This document shows positions 46,320-59,070 of a stretch of DNA of 64,000 bases, in pieces. Position 1 is the first letter of the stretch. Every line of letters starts with the position of its first letter. Origin of the DNA: Lytechinus pictus (Eukaryota > Echinodermata > Echinoidea > Temnopleuroida > Toxopneustidae). The notes beneath the pieces are model-generated. The model was given only the letters and a program-made list of their open reading frames with translations, was not told the origin of the DNA and did not search any database. The translations under genes were made by a program, and so were the position numbers. The stretch is taken from positions 10,861,001-10,925,000 of the forward strand of contig NW_026974140.1 of NCBI RefSeq assembly GCF_037042905.1, given 5' to 3'.

Positions 46320-46600
46320 GAATGAGTCTAGTCGGATACGGGGTTTAGCCTGACTTGGCCGGCCGGCCGGCCGAAGCAGCTCCGGGCCGGCCGGGGGCGG
46401 CGGGGAGCGTGTCTTTCTAGCTGCGCTGGACTGGTCTGCGCTGGTTGTGGTGCAGCGGTCTGGCTCAGCTCATCAGCGGCGGATAATAGTGGTCGCGATA
46501 ATTAATTCTGCGGCGATCGTATACTCTTATCTGTCGAAAGATGGCGCTATTGCGCAACAGTCAAGGCCCTATATAAACAAGGTTGCGACACCGGAAGTTG
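46320..46600. promoter_or_regulatory. CARS2: GC-rich probable CARS2 promoter, possibly bidirectional
   Basis: A GC-rich block (repeated GGCCGG at 46360-46400) directly upstream of the CARS2 start codon, in an AT-rich neighbourhood. It holds AAGATGGCG at 46538-46546 (YY1-type) and CCGGAAGT at 46591-46598 (ETS/GABP-type), motifs common at nuclear genes for mitochondrial proteins. A + oriented TATATAAA lies at about 46570-46577. Motif reading only. Confidence 0.5.
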
Positions 46601-46613
46601 CCGTCATTTGCTC

Positions 46614-46694
46614 ATGGAGCTTTTGAATAGTTCCAAACTCACCGAAGTTTGTGTACAAAGTCAATGGGGGAGATTTTTCGACAGCAAATTTCAG
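46614..46694 (+). CDS. Candidate first coding exon of a divergent gene, unrecognised
   Basis: ATG at 46614 opens 27 codons that end at a good donor, TTTCAG|GTAATT (phase 0). It lies 40 bp downstream of a + strand TATATAAA and about 350 bp from the CARS2 start, head to head. The peptide (MELLNSSKLTEVCVQSQWGR...) is not recognised and no second exon was found. It may be a transposon-derived promoter fragment, because the TATA block has an inverted copy near 51.68 kb. Confidence 0.2.
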
Positions 46695-49600
46695 GTAATT
46701 ACAATTGTTATAAAGAAAAACAAAATGATAGTTTTTAACGAGAATTTTATGTGCTTCATTTCTATGTGATCGGTTTGCAATAATTTTGAATTTTAACATG
46801 CTTTTTTACTATTTTTTAATAGTTCCAAGGCGTAAACATGACAGTAAAGATACGGTATGGGACTAGCAACCGTAGCCGGCAGTGGGGCTGGCTCAGTAGG
46901 CCGATAGACGCTGTGACTGGTTGTGTTTCCTGACGGGTTGGGCGTCCGGACTCATGAGTTTTTCCTTTCGATTTTGAAAAGTTTACAAGCAATGTCTTTG
47001 ATTTTTTTAGCACAGAATGTAAGAAAATATTATAAAGAACAAATAATGATGGTGATAAGCATTATTCAAGCTATATTTTTTGCTTAATTTTCCTGAGAAG
47101 TGAGATTTAAAAAAAAAAAAAAAAACAGCAAGCCTAGACTCGGGCTAGAGTTAGACTTCTACATAGGATGGGGGTCAGGGGTCCGGACACTTTATATTTT
47201 TGAAGCCTTCTTTTTTGTCTTTATATGAATTTAATAGTTGTAATCATCTTCTATTTTGTTCTCTGTAATATATTCCCTAACATTTTGTACTAAAAATTTA
47301 TGAAACTTCGCTTGTAAATTTTTCCAGACGACTTTGTCGGACGATCAATTTTAGTAAAATTGATCGTCCGGACACACAACAACTGGGTATACAAATTACA
47401 AGGCTTCATTTTTCAGTGTCCAGACACCCAACCCCTCATCGATGTTTCCACAGATCCAAAACAAATTTCCTGAAAATGAATCGCAAATTTTCTGAAATTC
47501 ATAGACAATTCCTGGAATTTTCAATTTTTATTTTCAATGAAAATCTGGCAATAATAAATAATAATTAATACAGTGAGCTTAAATTTGGTCCAAGAAGTGA
47601 CCAAAATCAAGAAATTTAACATTTTTTGTTCATCATGTCCTCTTGAAAAATAGGAACAAAATTAGGAAATAACGAGCGCAGAAAATTATGAGCTGCGATG
47701 ATGGAGCCTACGTCTGGATCCAGAGGAAGATCTAATGTTAGATCTAAATCTTTATAAAATATTACATGAATATTTTAAAGTTGCTACGGTTAATTGTTCA
47801 TTTTGTTGTTTAATTGTAATCATGGGCGGATCCAGTATTTTCCAAAACGGGAGGCACATTTTTCTGAGGAAAAATTTAACACGCTAAAAGAAAAGGGTCT
47901 TCACTTTCAAGGGGGGGGGGCAGGGGCACACTTCTGCATTTCTACATTACAATTTTTAGTTTTGCTTCTCAAGGGGTCTTGGGGGGCACAAGCTGGCTTT
48001 GCCACCCCTCCCCCTTGCAATTTTTGGATTTCCTGAATTTCCTGGAATTTTTTTCATTTCTGGAACCTTTCCTGGAAAAATTTAAAAAAATTCTCAAATT
48101 TCAGGAAGAGTGGAAGCACCCCATCCACTTGCACTCTTCAACCACCAACCACCCTGTCTGTCTTGAGTCAATGCAACATACATGTACAATGCACACTCAA
48201 AAAGTCTTCAAAATATCACTTTTTTTTACATTAAAAAAACTCAGATCCATTCAGTTATTTGTTTTCATTCTAAACTTAGAAGAAAAAAAATTTATTCACC
48301 AGAGCGCTCAAAAACTTTTAATTTTGAGCATATTTTTGTGAGGCCTTCTGAGATTGATGCAGATCTTCATCTCCACAGACTCTCTTTTTAATCCCTTTTT
48401 TATTAGAAAAAAATAATAATTTCAAGAATTTAGTTTTGTGCCAAGGCATTTTTTTATGATGATGAATTCACTGTATAGTCAAAATTGACTGTTCCAAAAT
48501 ATCAAGCATTCATCCAGTCTAGATCAAGAGAAAATCAACAATCTTGTTTACAATCTTGTTCACCACACAGGTTACTAACTGCGGACAAGGACAGGTTATC
48601 ACAACCTTGTGATAAAAGTGGTGTTAGCTTAGGACTGCATTTTTTAAAAGTGGTGTTAGACCACATGGATGTTATCACAACCTTGTAATATTGGAAAAGT
48701 GCCCCCATCATACCACTAGTTGCATGTCCGGACAGGTTGGGTATCTAGACCGAAAATTTCTTCCACTAGGCCAAGTAATTTGAAATGGTTTGGAATTAAA
48801 ATCAATTCTTTGTAGTTTTTCAAAGAAACTTTTAGAATTTAAAGGCCTAATGTAGCATACATGTACATGTAGACCTCTACTCTGTTGATATGTATGGTGT
48901 GATAAGTAATTACAAAAGCCAATGACAATACATGCTTAGTTGACTAGATAATCACTGATGCACGATCATGCACCAAACTTATCTAAGTTAGATCTAAATG
49001 TAGATTTTTTTTTCAATTTGATTGTGGACAATAAAATAGGCCCTAATTGCTGCCGATTGATCTGTTTTGGATGAGAGGAACTACTGGATAAGCCTGTAAG
49101 CTGTGAAAGTATGATTGTTTGATTTCCATCATTATAGTAATAAGATGTGATTATATTACATACATGTAGGGCTACATTGTGCAATCAATCTTTCTTATTT
49201 CCTTTAAATCTTCTCCTTTAAATCTTGCATCATGTATCAGTCCGCCTGTCTTCTGACCGCATTTTGTGCAATGTTGGATGAGTTCGACTCTCATGAAGTT
49301 CCAAATTTAAATTAAGAACTTTCATTGGTGGCAACAGCATAAAATGAGGGTCAATCTCTCACTCTCTACCTCTTGTTTCTTTTATTTCATATTTAGTGGA
49401 CATGTAACGATAATATAGTTGGATCATGCGTTAATTTAGATAGTTGTAAAGAGGTTGTTTTATTAAGCAAATACATTTTAATGCCAATATGAACTTTATA
49501 TGGCATTGGATGGGTGAGGAGGTGCCATGGCCGCATTAGTTTAGTCTGCAGGCACAGACCGATTGAAACTTGTTCTAAGTGTGGCTCCACGTAAGGACTA

Positions 49601-51240
49601 GCACATACAAAACTTGCTGTCTGAGCGAGAGGGCTTTCAGTACACAAGGCATGAGTAGGACGACAAGAACACACTTGTTGAAACGTCAAGATTGGGTGGT
49701 CCTTTTCAGGACCAACATTTGCCCAAGAAAGATACAAGATGACCATGAAACCTACTACACTATCTCAGATGTTTTTTGCTACACTATTCTTTTTCGCCAT
49801 GGAAACTTCCAGAACAACATCTGAGATGGTACAGAGATTTAAGATTTTTGGTCTAGAAAATGTGCAAAGTATTGGCAGTGCAGAAATGAAAGTAATATTT
49901 AAAAAAAAAGGAAGCTACATGCAAACCAAGTGGATTACTAAACTCATTTGTCCATGTACTGACACCATGAAAGCATTTAGGGTTATCATAGACTTGGTGG
50001 TCAATGATGTTCGAATATGCCTCGTGAGAATTGAACTCACCCAGTACACAACAAAGAGTTTGTAGCCAAATTGGTACTAGGCTAGACAGGAATAACCATT
50101 TCTGGGGATTTATTTAACAATTTCTGACACTCTACTAAGTGAGAGAAGCCAACGCAGTTCAGCAAAACAACCAAATACAGATACTAAAGCTTTTGGTCTA
50201 GTACTGTACTAGGCCTACTTGGGTATTTCACTTTCCTTCGGAATAGTTTTACATCACGTTGGCAACTATAAGGATAACACTGGCCTCGCCTGTATCATAT
50301 ATGAAAATAAAATAAAGCATGTTGATCTCTAGAGCACCGAGGTACATGAAGTGGTATAAAATCCAAAGAACACCATGGTATGTTTTTTTGTTTTTGACAA
50401 CTGACAAGACCACTTATCCAATGTAAAATTTTATATAAGTAACCTAACGTTATCCTGTAAACCTTGTGCTGTGTGGTGATTGAAATGAATAAATATTTAC
50501 TTTCTTTTTTTATGTTCTTTTGATCTAAACTGGATAAAGCACTTCACTATTTGGTACAGTCCTGGTGGTAAATTCATTTTATGCATTGGCCCCAAGCCCC
50601 CAAAATGAATTGAATTCTTGAAATTAATTTTGTTCTTATTAAAAATAAGGTTAGTACTAATAGTAGAATTGAATATCTGCATTCTGCACAGCACTTATCT
50701 CACTTTCCATCAATTAATAGGCAATATATGTTTCATCTTCAAAATCTAAATTCACAAGCTTGATTCAAATTGTCATAGGCCCTAGTTGATTTTATTATTA
50801 AATGAACATAATTCCCAATTAAGGATACCAATCATCTTTCCTATAACATGTTCGCATACATTTTTGCCTACATTTTGTCATGTTTATTTTAACTCACTGC
50901 AGCTGCATGTACTACTATGTAGATCTAGATCTAACGTTAGATCTATTTGGTATTATTAATAATAGATCTAGTAACATTTTCTGCTGTACTTTTTGTTAAT
51001 AGGGCCACATGGAAAACCACCAAGTTGATGATATGTGCCGCCCTGTGGCCTATTTAAATATCAGAAATCAAAAATAAATAAATCATTAATTAATGATTAA
51101 GGGACCACTCAGTCAAACTCAAACTAAAGACAGGCACAAATATATGCTCAAATCATTCATGTTTTTGAGTGCTCTGGTAAAAAAAAATCACATTCAGCTA
51201 AATTTACAACGGCAAAAAATCTACAATAAGAATTTAGGAC
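46695..51240. other. Upstream non-coding region, no supported gene
   Basis: AT-rich DNA with fragments of G/C-run elements (47824-48060 begins GGCGGATCCAGTATTTTCC). A segment near 49525-49560 (TTTAGTCTGCAGGCACAGACC) resembles the TCTAGTCTGCAACAGACC of the 100-bp repeat. ORFs of 70-120 codons occur but show no splice context, domain or recognisable motif. Confidence 0.45.
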
Positions 51241-51288
51241 ATGAAACTAGTATTTATGGCACCACATGACATTCCGGTACATACTCAC

Positions 51289-51398
51289 CTCTCGCTCTCC
51301 AAACGACCCGTGGGGGGCCAGCAGAACCTTACATCCAGCCCGACAGTTCCGGGGAAAATTAGTGCAGCGTCCCGCTCGCTACCAGCAGCAGTGAGCAT
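51289..51398 (-). CDS. Candidate first exon, minus strand, unrecognised
   Basis: A GC-richer island with ATG at 51398 (MLTAAGSERDAAL...) open to an excellent donor, GAGAG|GTGAGT, at 51289/51288. Its phase (2) is compatible with CARS2 exon 2, so it could be an alternative first exon that skips the presequence; one in three exons would match by chance. A short ORF from the ATG at 51427 precedes it. Weak evidence. Confidence 0.2.
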
Positions 51399-51881
51399 TT
51401 GCGGCTTGCGACGAACTCGGTTGCCATTTTTCAAATCAACGATATTTCACGATTTTTGTTATAAGATTGTACAAATTTGATAAATATAGGTGGTCGCTAA
51501 TATATTGATATGGATGTGCAGTGTGAAAATAAATTTCTAACGTCGATTTCCGATATAATTATAAAAAATTATTCAAAATTTTACACGCATTTCCAATGGT
51601 AGCAGTCGACAAAAAGGCCCGGTTGGAACTATTCGAGATCCTTCAAATTTGACCTTTGACCCCTGTTGTCGCAACCTTGTTTATATAGGGCCTTGGCAAC
51701 AGTCAAGGCCCTATATAGGGCCTTGACAGCAGTCAGAGTAGTAAATAAAGAATTCAAAGAATTTTTTCTGTGATTAAAAAAGAATGGATACAAAGTGATT
51801 TTATAGTTATAGATAGTGAAAATTTTCAAATAGAACTAAAGATCTTTGGTTACCTACATAAATTTATGGATTTAAAAGTCA

Positions 51882-52712
51882 GGGGCGGTATTCTGAGGTC
51901 ATTTTATCTTTAAAATATTTTATTTTATCTCTTAAAATGAAATTGGTATTCTGAGATGACATTTTATCTCTCAGATAAAATTTAAAATTTTATCTTGAGT
52001 ATAAATTTTATCTTGCGTATCTATGATGATACGCAACAGAGCAGTGGCTGCGTAGACATACCCATCGCGTATCTGGCCATTGCAACGCGGGTGATGTGCT
52101 TGCGCCCAAGTTACTTTGAAGAAAAAAATAAAATAAACTTAAAAGAGGGTAGGGGCTATTTTATCTCCACGACGTTGATTTCGTCAATATTTCTAGATGA
52201 ATTAACTCCAAATGTTGGCATGGAAATTAAGAAAAATGATATATTCATTGAGAACAGCACCTTAAAGTTATTCCTGTACAATCAGGAAGTATTTCATAAG
52301 ACTTTTCTTGACTAATATTGTCTTTGAAATGATGCTTGAAAAAATGCGATATAGACTTCGAAAAAAAGATGAGAGTATTGCCATTTTTGTTAAAAAGAAA
52401 TCTCTGTAAAGACGCGCAGGCGTATAGTGCAAGCGTATTGAAGTCAATGAATTGACGCAATCTCACTCCTTCGCCACACCTCCTAGCGGAATGGATTTCC
52501 ATTGGTTGAGTGATATGAGAGAGCTATAAAAGCGCGTTTCTAATTGGATATTGATTAAAAAATAGGTGTGTCTTACAGAGATAAAATGAAGATAAAATTG
52601 TTCTCAGAATACCAATTCGGAGAGATTTTAAGGGTATTTTATCTCACTGATTTTAACGGAGATAAAATATTTTATTTTATCTGAGATAAAATGGATCTCA
52701 GAATACCACCCC
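51882..52712. mobile_element. 831-bp MITE with GGGGYGGTATTCTGAG ends
   Basis: GGGGCGGTATTCTGAGGTCA at the left and the inverted ATGGATCTCAGAATACCACCCC at the right. Next to each end are nested palindromic TTTTATCT/AGATAAAA blocks. The interior is about 500 bp of unique sequence with GC patches. No transposase. Confidence 0.75.
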
Positions 52713-52759
52713 AGATATATATGTGTGGCGTCGCGCAAAAACCAGACTATTGGTGAGAG

Positions 52760-55169
52760 ACAATAAATGCGCTAGGACGTCATTTAAATACGCGTGTCAT
52801 CAAACTTTTGTCTGGCGCGCGTCGCGAGGAAAAACAAAACAAACAACCCGCGGGAAATAAAAAAAATGTCAGGCGCATTTTTATTTTTCAGAACTGTGGA
52901 TATCGGCTCGATATATTTGGTGGCGGGTTCGGATACATGTTGATTGAATTTAATTCCCTTGGCTGAAATCCATGAAGGTAAGTTAAATTATGTTGCAGAT
53001 TGAGTTGTTTTGTTAAATTCATTGATAATTGCGATGCGAGGAACATGGCAACTAAACACGTGAATGTGAATTTTGTGTTGCGTGTTTATGTGGATCGATC
53101 GAGAGAGAGTTTTTTTAGGAACGACTTTAAACGTCAAATTACATGCGACTGCTGCAGCGATTCGCGGTATTTGTCCGGGACTTTGACGGCCTTTTTAAGA
53201 TCTAACTTATGTATGCCTAGGCTATCAACTAGATCTAGATCTGCACCTACGTATAGGCCTTCGTTACATACTTGTAACCATTTAAGTTAAATCTATCACA
53301 TGCAACAAGTTTGTAAAAACTGTATATTAAAAAAAAATCTGAATTGGACAAGGAGTAAAAGAGCTATGATAATTGAAAGATATGGATTTCGGTGAAACAG
53401 TTCTATGCATGTTTTTGTAAATTTTCTTGACAAACTGATGCAAAGATGTCTCACCTTGTTACATGAAATTATGTTTGTTCTATCCCCCCCCCCCCCTCTC
53501 CAAGACTAGATATTAATTAATGCAAAAAGGTGACATATCATTCACACACGTATGACCAAATAAAATAAGTATGATTTCATGTTTTGTTATACTGAGAAAA
53601 GTTAAAGTGGGGTGTCATCATCAGTCCATCTAACGAATATTTATTGAGACGTGCATATAACTGTTTTTATAATGCATGAAAAACCCTTTTAGATCTAGTT
53701 GTTATCAGATTTTGATGAAATTTGCAGCATTTGCTAACATTTGATGAAATTATTTTCAGCTCGGAGTACCCTTTTAAATCGGTTAATTATGGACATTTTT
53801 CAAATCCCCTCTCCTAACAAATTCTTATTTGTCGGACTTCTGATTTCAAATTTGTTTTTTTTTTCGGAGGGGGTGGGGTCTATTTGGTATGAGCTTCACC
53901 AAAGCTGCGCAAATGATATCGAAATTATAACTAGAAAACAGATTGTCACAATTAATAAGAAATTTATTCAAAAATAACAATATATTTTTGGGGGCGGGTG
54001 TGGGAGGTATTTCTTATTTTTTCTACAATCTGGTAGAGCTACATTACATGAGGTTTGCCAACTTTCTACACAAAATCATTCAATATTTAAAAAAAAAATG
54101 AAAAGACATATTTTTGAAAATAAAAAAAATTATAGTTTTAATTGTTTTATTTTAAGTTTTTTTTCTTAAGTAGTGTTTTTTTAAAAATCAACTTTAACTC
54201 TGAAAATTTGTTAACCAATTGGCCTTGTTTTCTTTCTTTGTGTTAAACATGTTAAAGGCACGGGATCTACAGAGCAACTGTATTAGTGCAGTGAGGACAA
54301 GACATCTCAGAACCAACATACAGCTGACAGCAGCCCTTCAAGAAGTACTTTAAGACTCTGATATGGGATTCACCATTACCACAGCTTCAGGTAGCTTTCC
54401 ATGCTTTATCCATATTCTATATGGAAATAGTGTGCCAGTTTTGACTTTATCATGGCAGTTGTAACTGATTTTTCCACGAATTAAATGCCGTTTTATAAGA
54501 TATTGTTTTAAAATTAATTTTACCACTATTAGTACATGAAATCTAGAATTATGGAAAATATAAAAAATATAAAATGATAAAAACAATAAAAAATGAAGAA
54601 AAAAAATGGATAAAGGCTCATGCAGAGAAAGCTTTTTGCAAGTGATATATCAAAATTAAACATTTAGATATGAACATCTCATGAATTTTGGAGGGATTTT
54701 TTTACCCAACAATATTTAAATCTTATTATTTTTGGTAGAAAAATATGACATCAGGGAGTACTTCCACCTTTATTAGAAATACAAGTAACATTTACACAAA
54801 GCCAAAGAGTGAAAAGTTAATGTATTTTAAATATCATGTTGTTGATAAATGTCCATGAATCATGAAGAAATGAGAGTGTAATGTGACTGTTGTTATAACA
54901 CATTAATATCGGTGAACTTTTCAATTGCATTCATCAAACATGTAGATTTGAGTCATCGGAACGTGGCATTTTTAAGACTGGAACATGAAGAAAGCAAACA
55001 ATGCAGAGGAAGAAAATTATCCCCTTTGGTGAACCCTGCTGACATGTCTCTCAGATACTCCCAGATAAGCTATCAACTGGATTTTCCAAATAGAGGGAAT
55101 ATGATATATGGGAAGACCTTAGATGAAGACAAGGCACCTCGCGGCCTCCCCGGTAGGAGAGGAAATTGA
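52760..55169 (+). CDS. Candidate small multi-exon gene, 83-aa reading frame, unrecognised
   Basis: Possible first exon ends at 52977 (CCATGAAG|GTAAGT) after a CpG-containing, promoter-like stretch with a GACGTCA site. A second exon, 54258-54390 (TTAAAG|GC ... TTCAG|GTAGCT), contains a 34-codon frame starting in exon 1 and then an ATG at 54363. From there, 28 nt join in frame to 54946-55169 (acceptor CATGTAG|AT) to give 83 aa, MGFTITTASDLSHRNVAF..., ending PRGLPGRRGN. A possible donor CCCCG|GTAGGA near 55150 could extend it. I recognise no family. It may equally be a non-coding RNA. Confidence 0.3.
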
Positions 55170-56859
55170 ACAATGAATACATGTTTTACTTTGAATGAAC
55201 AAACTCTGAAGTTTTTCGAAAAAAAAAACAAACTTAATTTGTACCGTTTGCTGACCCATTAGAAGGATGTCATTGTAGAAAGTTGAAATGTGGTAAGTTT
55301 GCTGCTGTATTAAGAAGTTTGTGATCATGTTAAACACACACACTAAGGAGAGATTATCGTGTTTTATATCCTTTTAGTGCAAATTTGGACAGTGGAGAGC
55401 GATGCACATTCCTGAGTTTTGCTAATACTGCTGCATAGAAGAGTCTCTTCCATATCAAGAATTAAACTCTGATATTAATTTTTTTATTCAAGCATAAGAC
55501 GTTTACAACGCATATCATTACACACGTGTACAGAGTGTAGCAGAGAAAAGATGACTATGTATTTGTGAGTATTTGTTAGTTATAATACCTGTCGTATTGA
55601 TATGTGGAGCCAAGTTTGTATGCACAGTTTTATTCTTCTTTTCAAACGAAGTGACCTAAAAAAAAATCCTTCAGTGATCCAGATAATTTGGCAGCAATTT
55701 GTGAAATATATTTTCATGACTACCCCATCCCTAAAAAGAAACCAAATGTGGCCCATTTCATTAAATGTTGATATGATCCCTTGCTTGAATGAAAACTACC
55801 ATGAAAACAGTGAACCTTCTGCTTCCTGATTCGCTAATTCAATGAAAGTTGATTTTTCATCAAGAGTTGATGTCATATTAAATCTTCATGAAATGTAGCT
55901 CGCATCAGCTTTTCACTATTGTGTATTGCCACCGAAAAAACTTGGTTTTGCAAAATTGAATTTTGTTTGTGGTTATTTTCCAAAGCTTAAGCATGATTTT
56001 TTTTTTTTTACTTTGCGAGAAAGTGAAGTATGGACAAACAGCAAGGGGGTGTCTTTTTTTTTTTTTGGGGGGGGGGGGTTAAGGGCAGGGACAAATATAG
56101 GATGGAGGTGGGCAGGGGCTTTGGCCCCACTTTTTTTCCCCAGAACGCATGTATAAGCATGTAAAAAATTACCATTTGATTGTGATTTTTTTTTGCATGG
56201 ACAGCCCCTCCCATTTTCAAAAAATGTTCTGCGGCGCCTGTGGGGGTGGGCACCCCCCCAAAAAAAATGATAAGCTGCCCCCCCCCCCCAACAACAAAAA
56301 AATCAGATGAATAACCCAACCCCATCTTCCCCTGGTCATTGGATCTGGGAACCACCTCCCATGTTAAAACTACGCGCTATGACGAACTATATATAGTATG
56401 ACAAATAGTCTCCATACGGGTTTTTTGCATGTAATGTGAGTGTGTGGGTGTGGGTTCTAGTGTGGGTGTGGTTGAATTTGTAGAATAATTTGTTTTATTG
56501 TATTCGCCTAGCTGTGTATATATACAAATTATGTCTGCACTACAAAAGATCACCTCGCCTATGCCAGGTATGTTGGGCGTTACAAAAGAACCAACATTTC
56601 CCTATCATGAAAAGATGAATAATAAGCCCGACTACCATGACGACCCATACAGCCAGGCAGGGGGGTACCCCTGATTCAATTGGTCATATCTCTAATTTAA
56701 ATATGAATTAGACTCTAATATTTTGTATACACATTGTACATGTGTCCATGTACCAGAAAACATAAAAAAATCAAAATCCAAAATTTCACCTATAATACCC
56801 ATTTTCCCAGGATGGCCCACATATATAATTACTTTATTGAGCAATTTCAAAAAGAGTAG
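55170..56859. other. Intergenic with degraded repeat fragments
   Basis: Includes G/C-run patches (56070-56090, 56260-56290). A segment at about 56163-56215 is homologous to 23579-23630 (both read AAAAATTACCAT.TGATTGTG ... GCATGG.CAGCCC). No gene supported. Confidence 0.45.
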
Positions 56860-58005
56860 GCCTACACTCTAAAGGTTTATGATGGACATTGTGAATATGA
56901 TCTTGGAATAGGGGAGTTGAAAGAAACCTTTACAAGATTGAAGAATGCTTTTATATGTAGTAAACAAAGGGAGTTTCAGTACAAACTATTACATGGGGGT
57001 AGTGTATACAAAAGAGAAGCTCTTCCAATTTGGTTTTGAGTCAGACAATTGTTGTTCTTTTTGTAAACAACAGGTAGAAACATACCAACATTTATTTTTA
57101 GATTGTTTAAAGGTTAAACAGTTATGGAAGGAGGTCATCAAAAAGCTTCATTTAAAGGAAGTTAGGATTGATGATTGGAAAACAATTTTCATCGGTCTAT
57201 CTGGTAAATGTGTGAGAATACATTCAATAAACTGTATAATCTTTCTGCTAAAACATATAATTTTTATTTCCAGAGAAAAGGGCGAGCCACCGTCCGTACA
57301 AAAAACAACAGATATGATTAAAGGTTACAGAAAAGAAGAATATAATATAGCCAAGAAAACAGGGAATTTGGGAGTACACTTAAGAAAATGGGAACAAATT
57401 GGTGCATTTCTCTGACTTATCATTTATCGTATTCTATTTTTTTTTTTCTTTTTTTTTCAATGATACAAAGTTACAGATCGACAGACCGGAACGGATGTGC
57501 TACCTGTTGTATGATGTGTGTGCGTGAGGGTTTTTGTGTACGTGTATGTGTGTGAGGGTGCGTGGGTGTGTTTTTTGGGGGTGGTATGGTTGGGTGGTAG
57601 GGAGTGTGGGGTGCGTGGGTGAGTGAAAGATTATATATATGTAATCTTCCTCTTAAAGGAGCATAGAGTTTCATGAAAAAGTAGTTTATTTGATTGGCAT
57701 AATTTTGATATTAAATATTGAAATAATTTTATGCTATATTATGTACTTTTGGGGGGAAAAGTTATAAGTTTTTTTTTTTTCACATAAAAAAAATGTTTCA
57801 CATTGTCATAGAAGAGAAATTTGGCAGTTTAATTTCATTTGTAATCATTTAAAATATATTTGTAATCTCATTGATATTGATTTGTTTGATTGTTTATTGA
57901 TTGTATACATGCAAAGAATCTTTATTTATATGAATTGTGATTGTCAACTTATTGATTTGAAAGAGGAAGAAAATAAAATATTATTCAAAACAAAAAAGTA
58001 AATAA
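56860..58005 (+). pseudogene. 3' fragment of an L1/Tx1-like LINE, frameshifted
   Basis: The frame from about 56872 (KVYDGHCEYDLGIGELKE...) continues after a frameshift at the G-run 56994-56998 into a second frame that runs to a stop at 57415. The second frame has SDNCCSFCKQQVETYQHLFL then DC, a reverse-transcriptase zinc-binding (CCHC-type) C-terminal domain typical of L1/Tx1 LINEs. The RT itself is absent (5' truncation). A/T-rich 3' UTR with a GT-rich stretch (57515-57630) and an A-rich end near 57975-58000. Confidence 0.7.
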
Positions 58006-58029
58006 CTCTGGCAACATATTGGTGAGCAT

Positions 58030-58310
58030 GGAGGTGAATAAAAAAAATTCAAATTCAAATTCAATTCGGTTTTATTAAACAATACTCATCAAAAAGTCCG
58101 AGGACTAACAATGTGAGTTTACAATAAAAAAATACATAACAGTGAAATAAATAAATACATAACATGCAGTGACCATTAAAGAAGAAAAAAAAAGTTTAAA
58201 ATGCAATAATAGTATAACAAGAAATAAAATGAGCAGATGCATGTAATTAGACAGATTTAATTTACATATTAATTTTTTTTTTCGAGCTTACGAGCCCAAT
58301 CCGTACCCTA
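58030..58310 (-). mobile_element. 3' end of a LINE, minus strand
   Basis: On the minus strand it reads toward a tail (GAATTTGAATTTGAATTTT), preceded by ACTCACATTGTTAGTCCTCG and ATTGTTTAATAAAACCG. Only 3' UTR sequence remains. The tail resembles that of the LINE ending at 62166. Confidence 0.5.
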
Positions 58311-59070
58311 CCATGGACCTATTACTCTGTAGGTCCATACTTTCTACCTCCATGGTCCATGCTACTACTCAGGGGCGGATACAGCTTTCGCCAATAGGAA
58401 GGAAGGGGGCGGCGGAGCGAAGGCGAAAGTGGGGGGGGGGGGGGCACAGGGGAAAAGGGCATGCACCTTTTCTTTCGAAAAGGATACTATCTTAAAACAA
58501 AGAAAGAAAAAAAAGACTTTTCTACTCCACTCCCATGACTCATGAATTAGGGCACGTAGGATTATTTTACGAGTTTTTCTTCATTATACAAACTGTTGTC
58601 CCTTATCTTGTTTGCAGATGATTCGACCTTATTTTTTTCTCATCAGAATCCACAAACTTTAGTTGATGTCATCAATTCTGAACTTATTAATGTTACTGAA
58701 TGGATAAGAGCCAATCGATTATCTTTGAACCTTAACAAAACAAAATACATGTTATTTAGTAATTCCATAGACAAGTTACCGATGAACATTATGTTTGATA
58801 ATACCCCATTACAAATGGTACCTTACACCAAATTTCTTGGTATAACAGTTGACAGTAAACTTTCTTGGAAAAATCACATTGAAAATATATCCAAAATAAT
58901 TTCACAAAATATAGGTATTATCAATAGGCTAAAATTTTGCATTCACTCCACATCACTAATCATGCTCTACTCATCCTTAATCTTGCCTTATTTAAACTAC
59001 GGGATTCTTATTTGGGGCGATACCCATCAATACTTATTAGATAAATTGTTGCTTTTGCAAAAGAATATGA

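Noticed and set aside
49739..50065. 108-aa ORF as a coding exon
   Set aside because: No recognisable domain, no convincing splice sites and no neighbour exon in phase.
54363..55169. ING1 as the neighbour of CARS2, as in vertebrates
   Set aside because: No leucine-zipper-like or PHD finger sequence of ING1 found near CARS2; the only PHD finger in the window is in the LINE.
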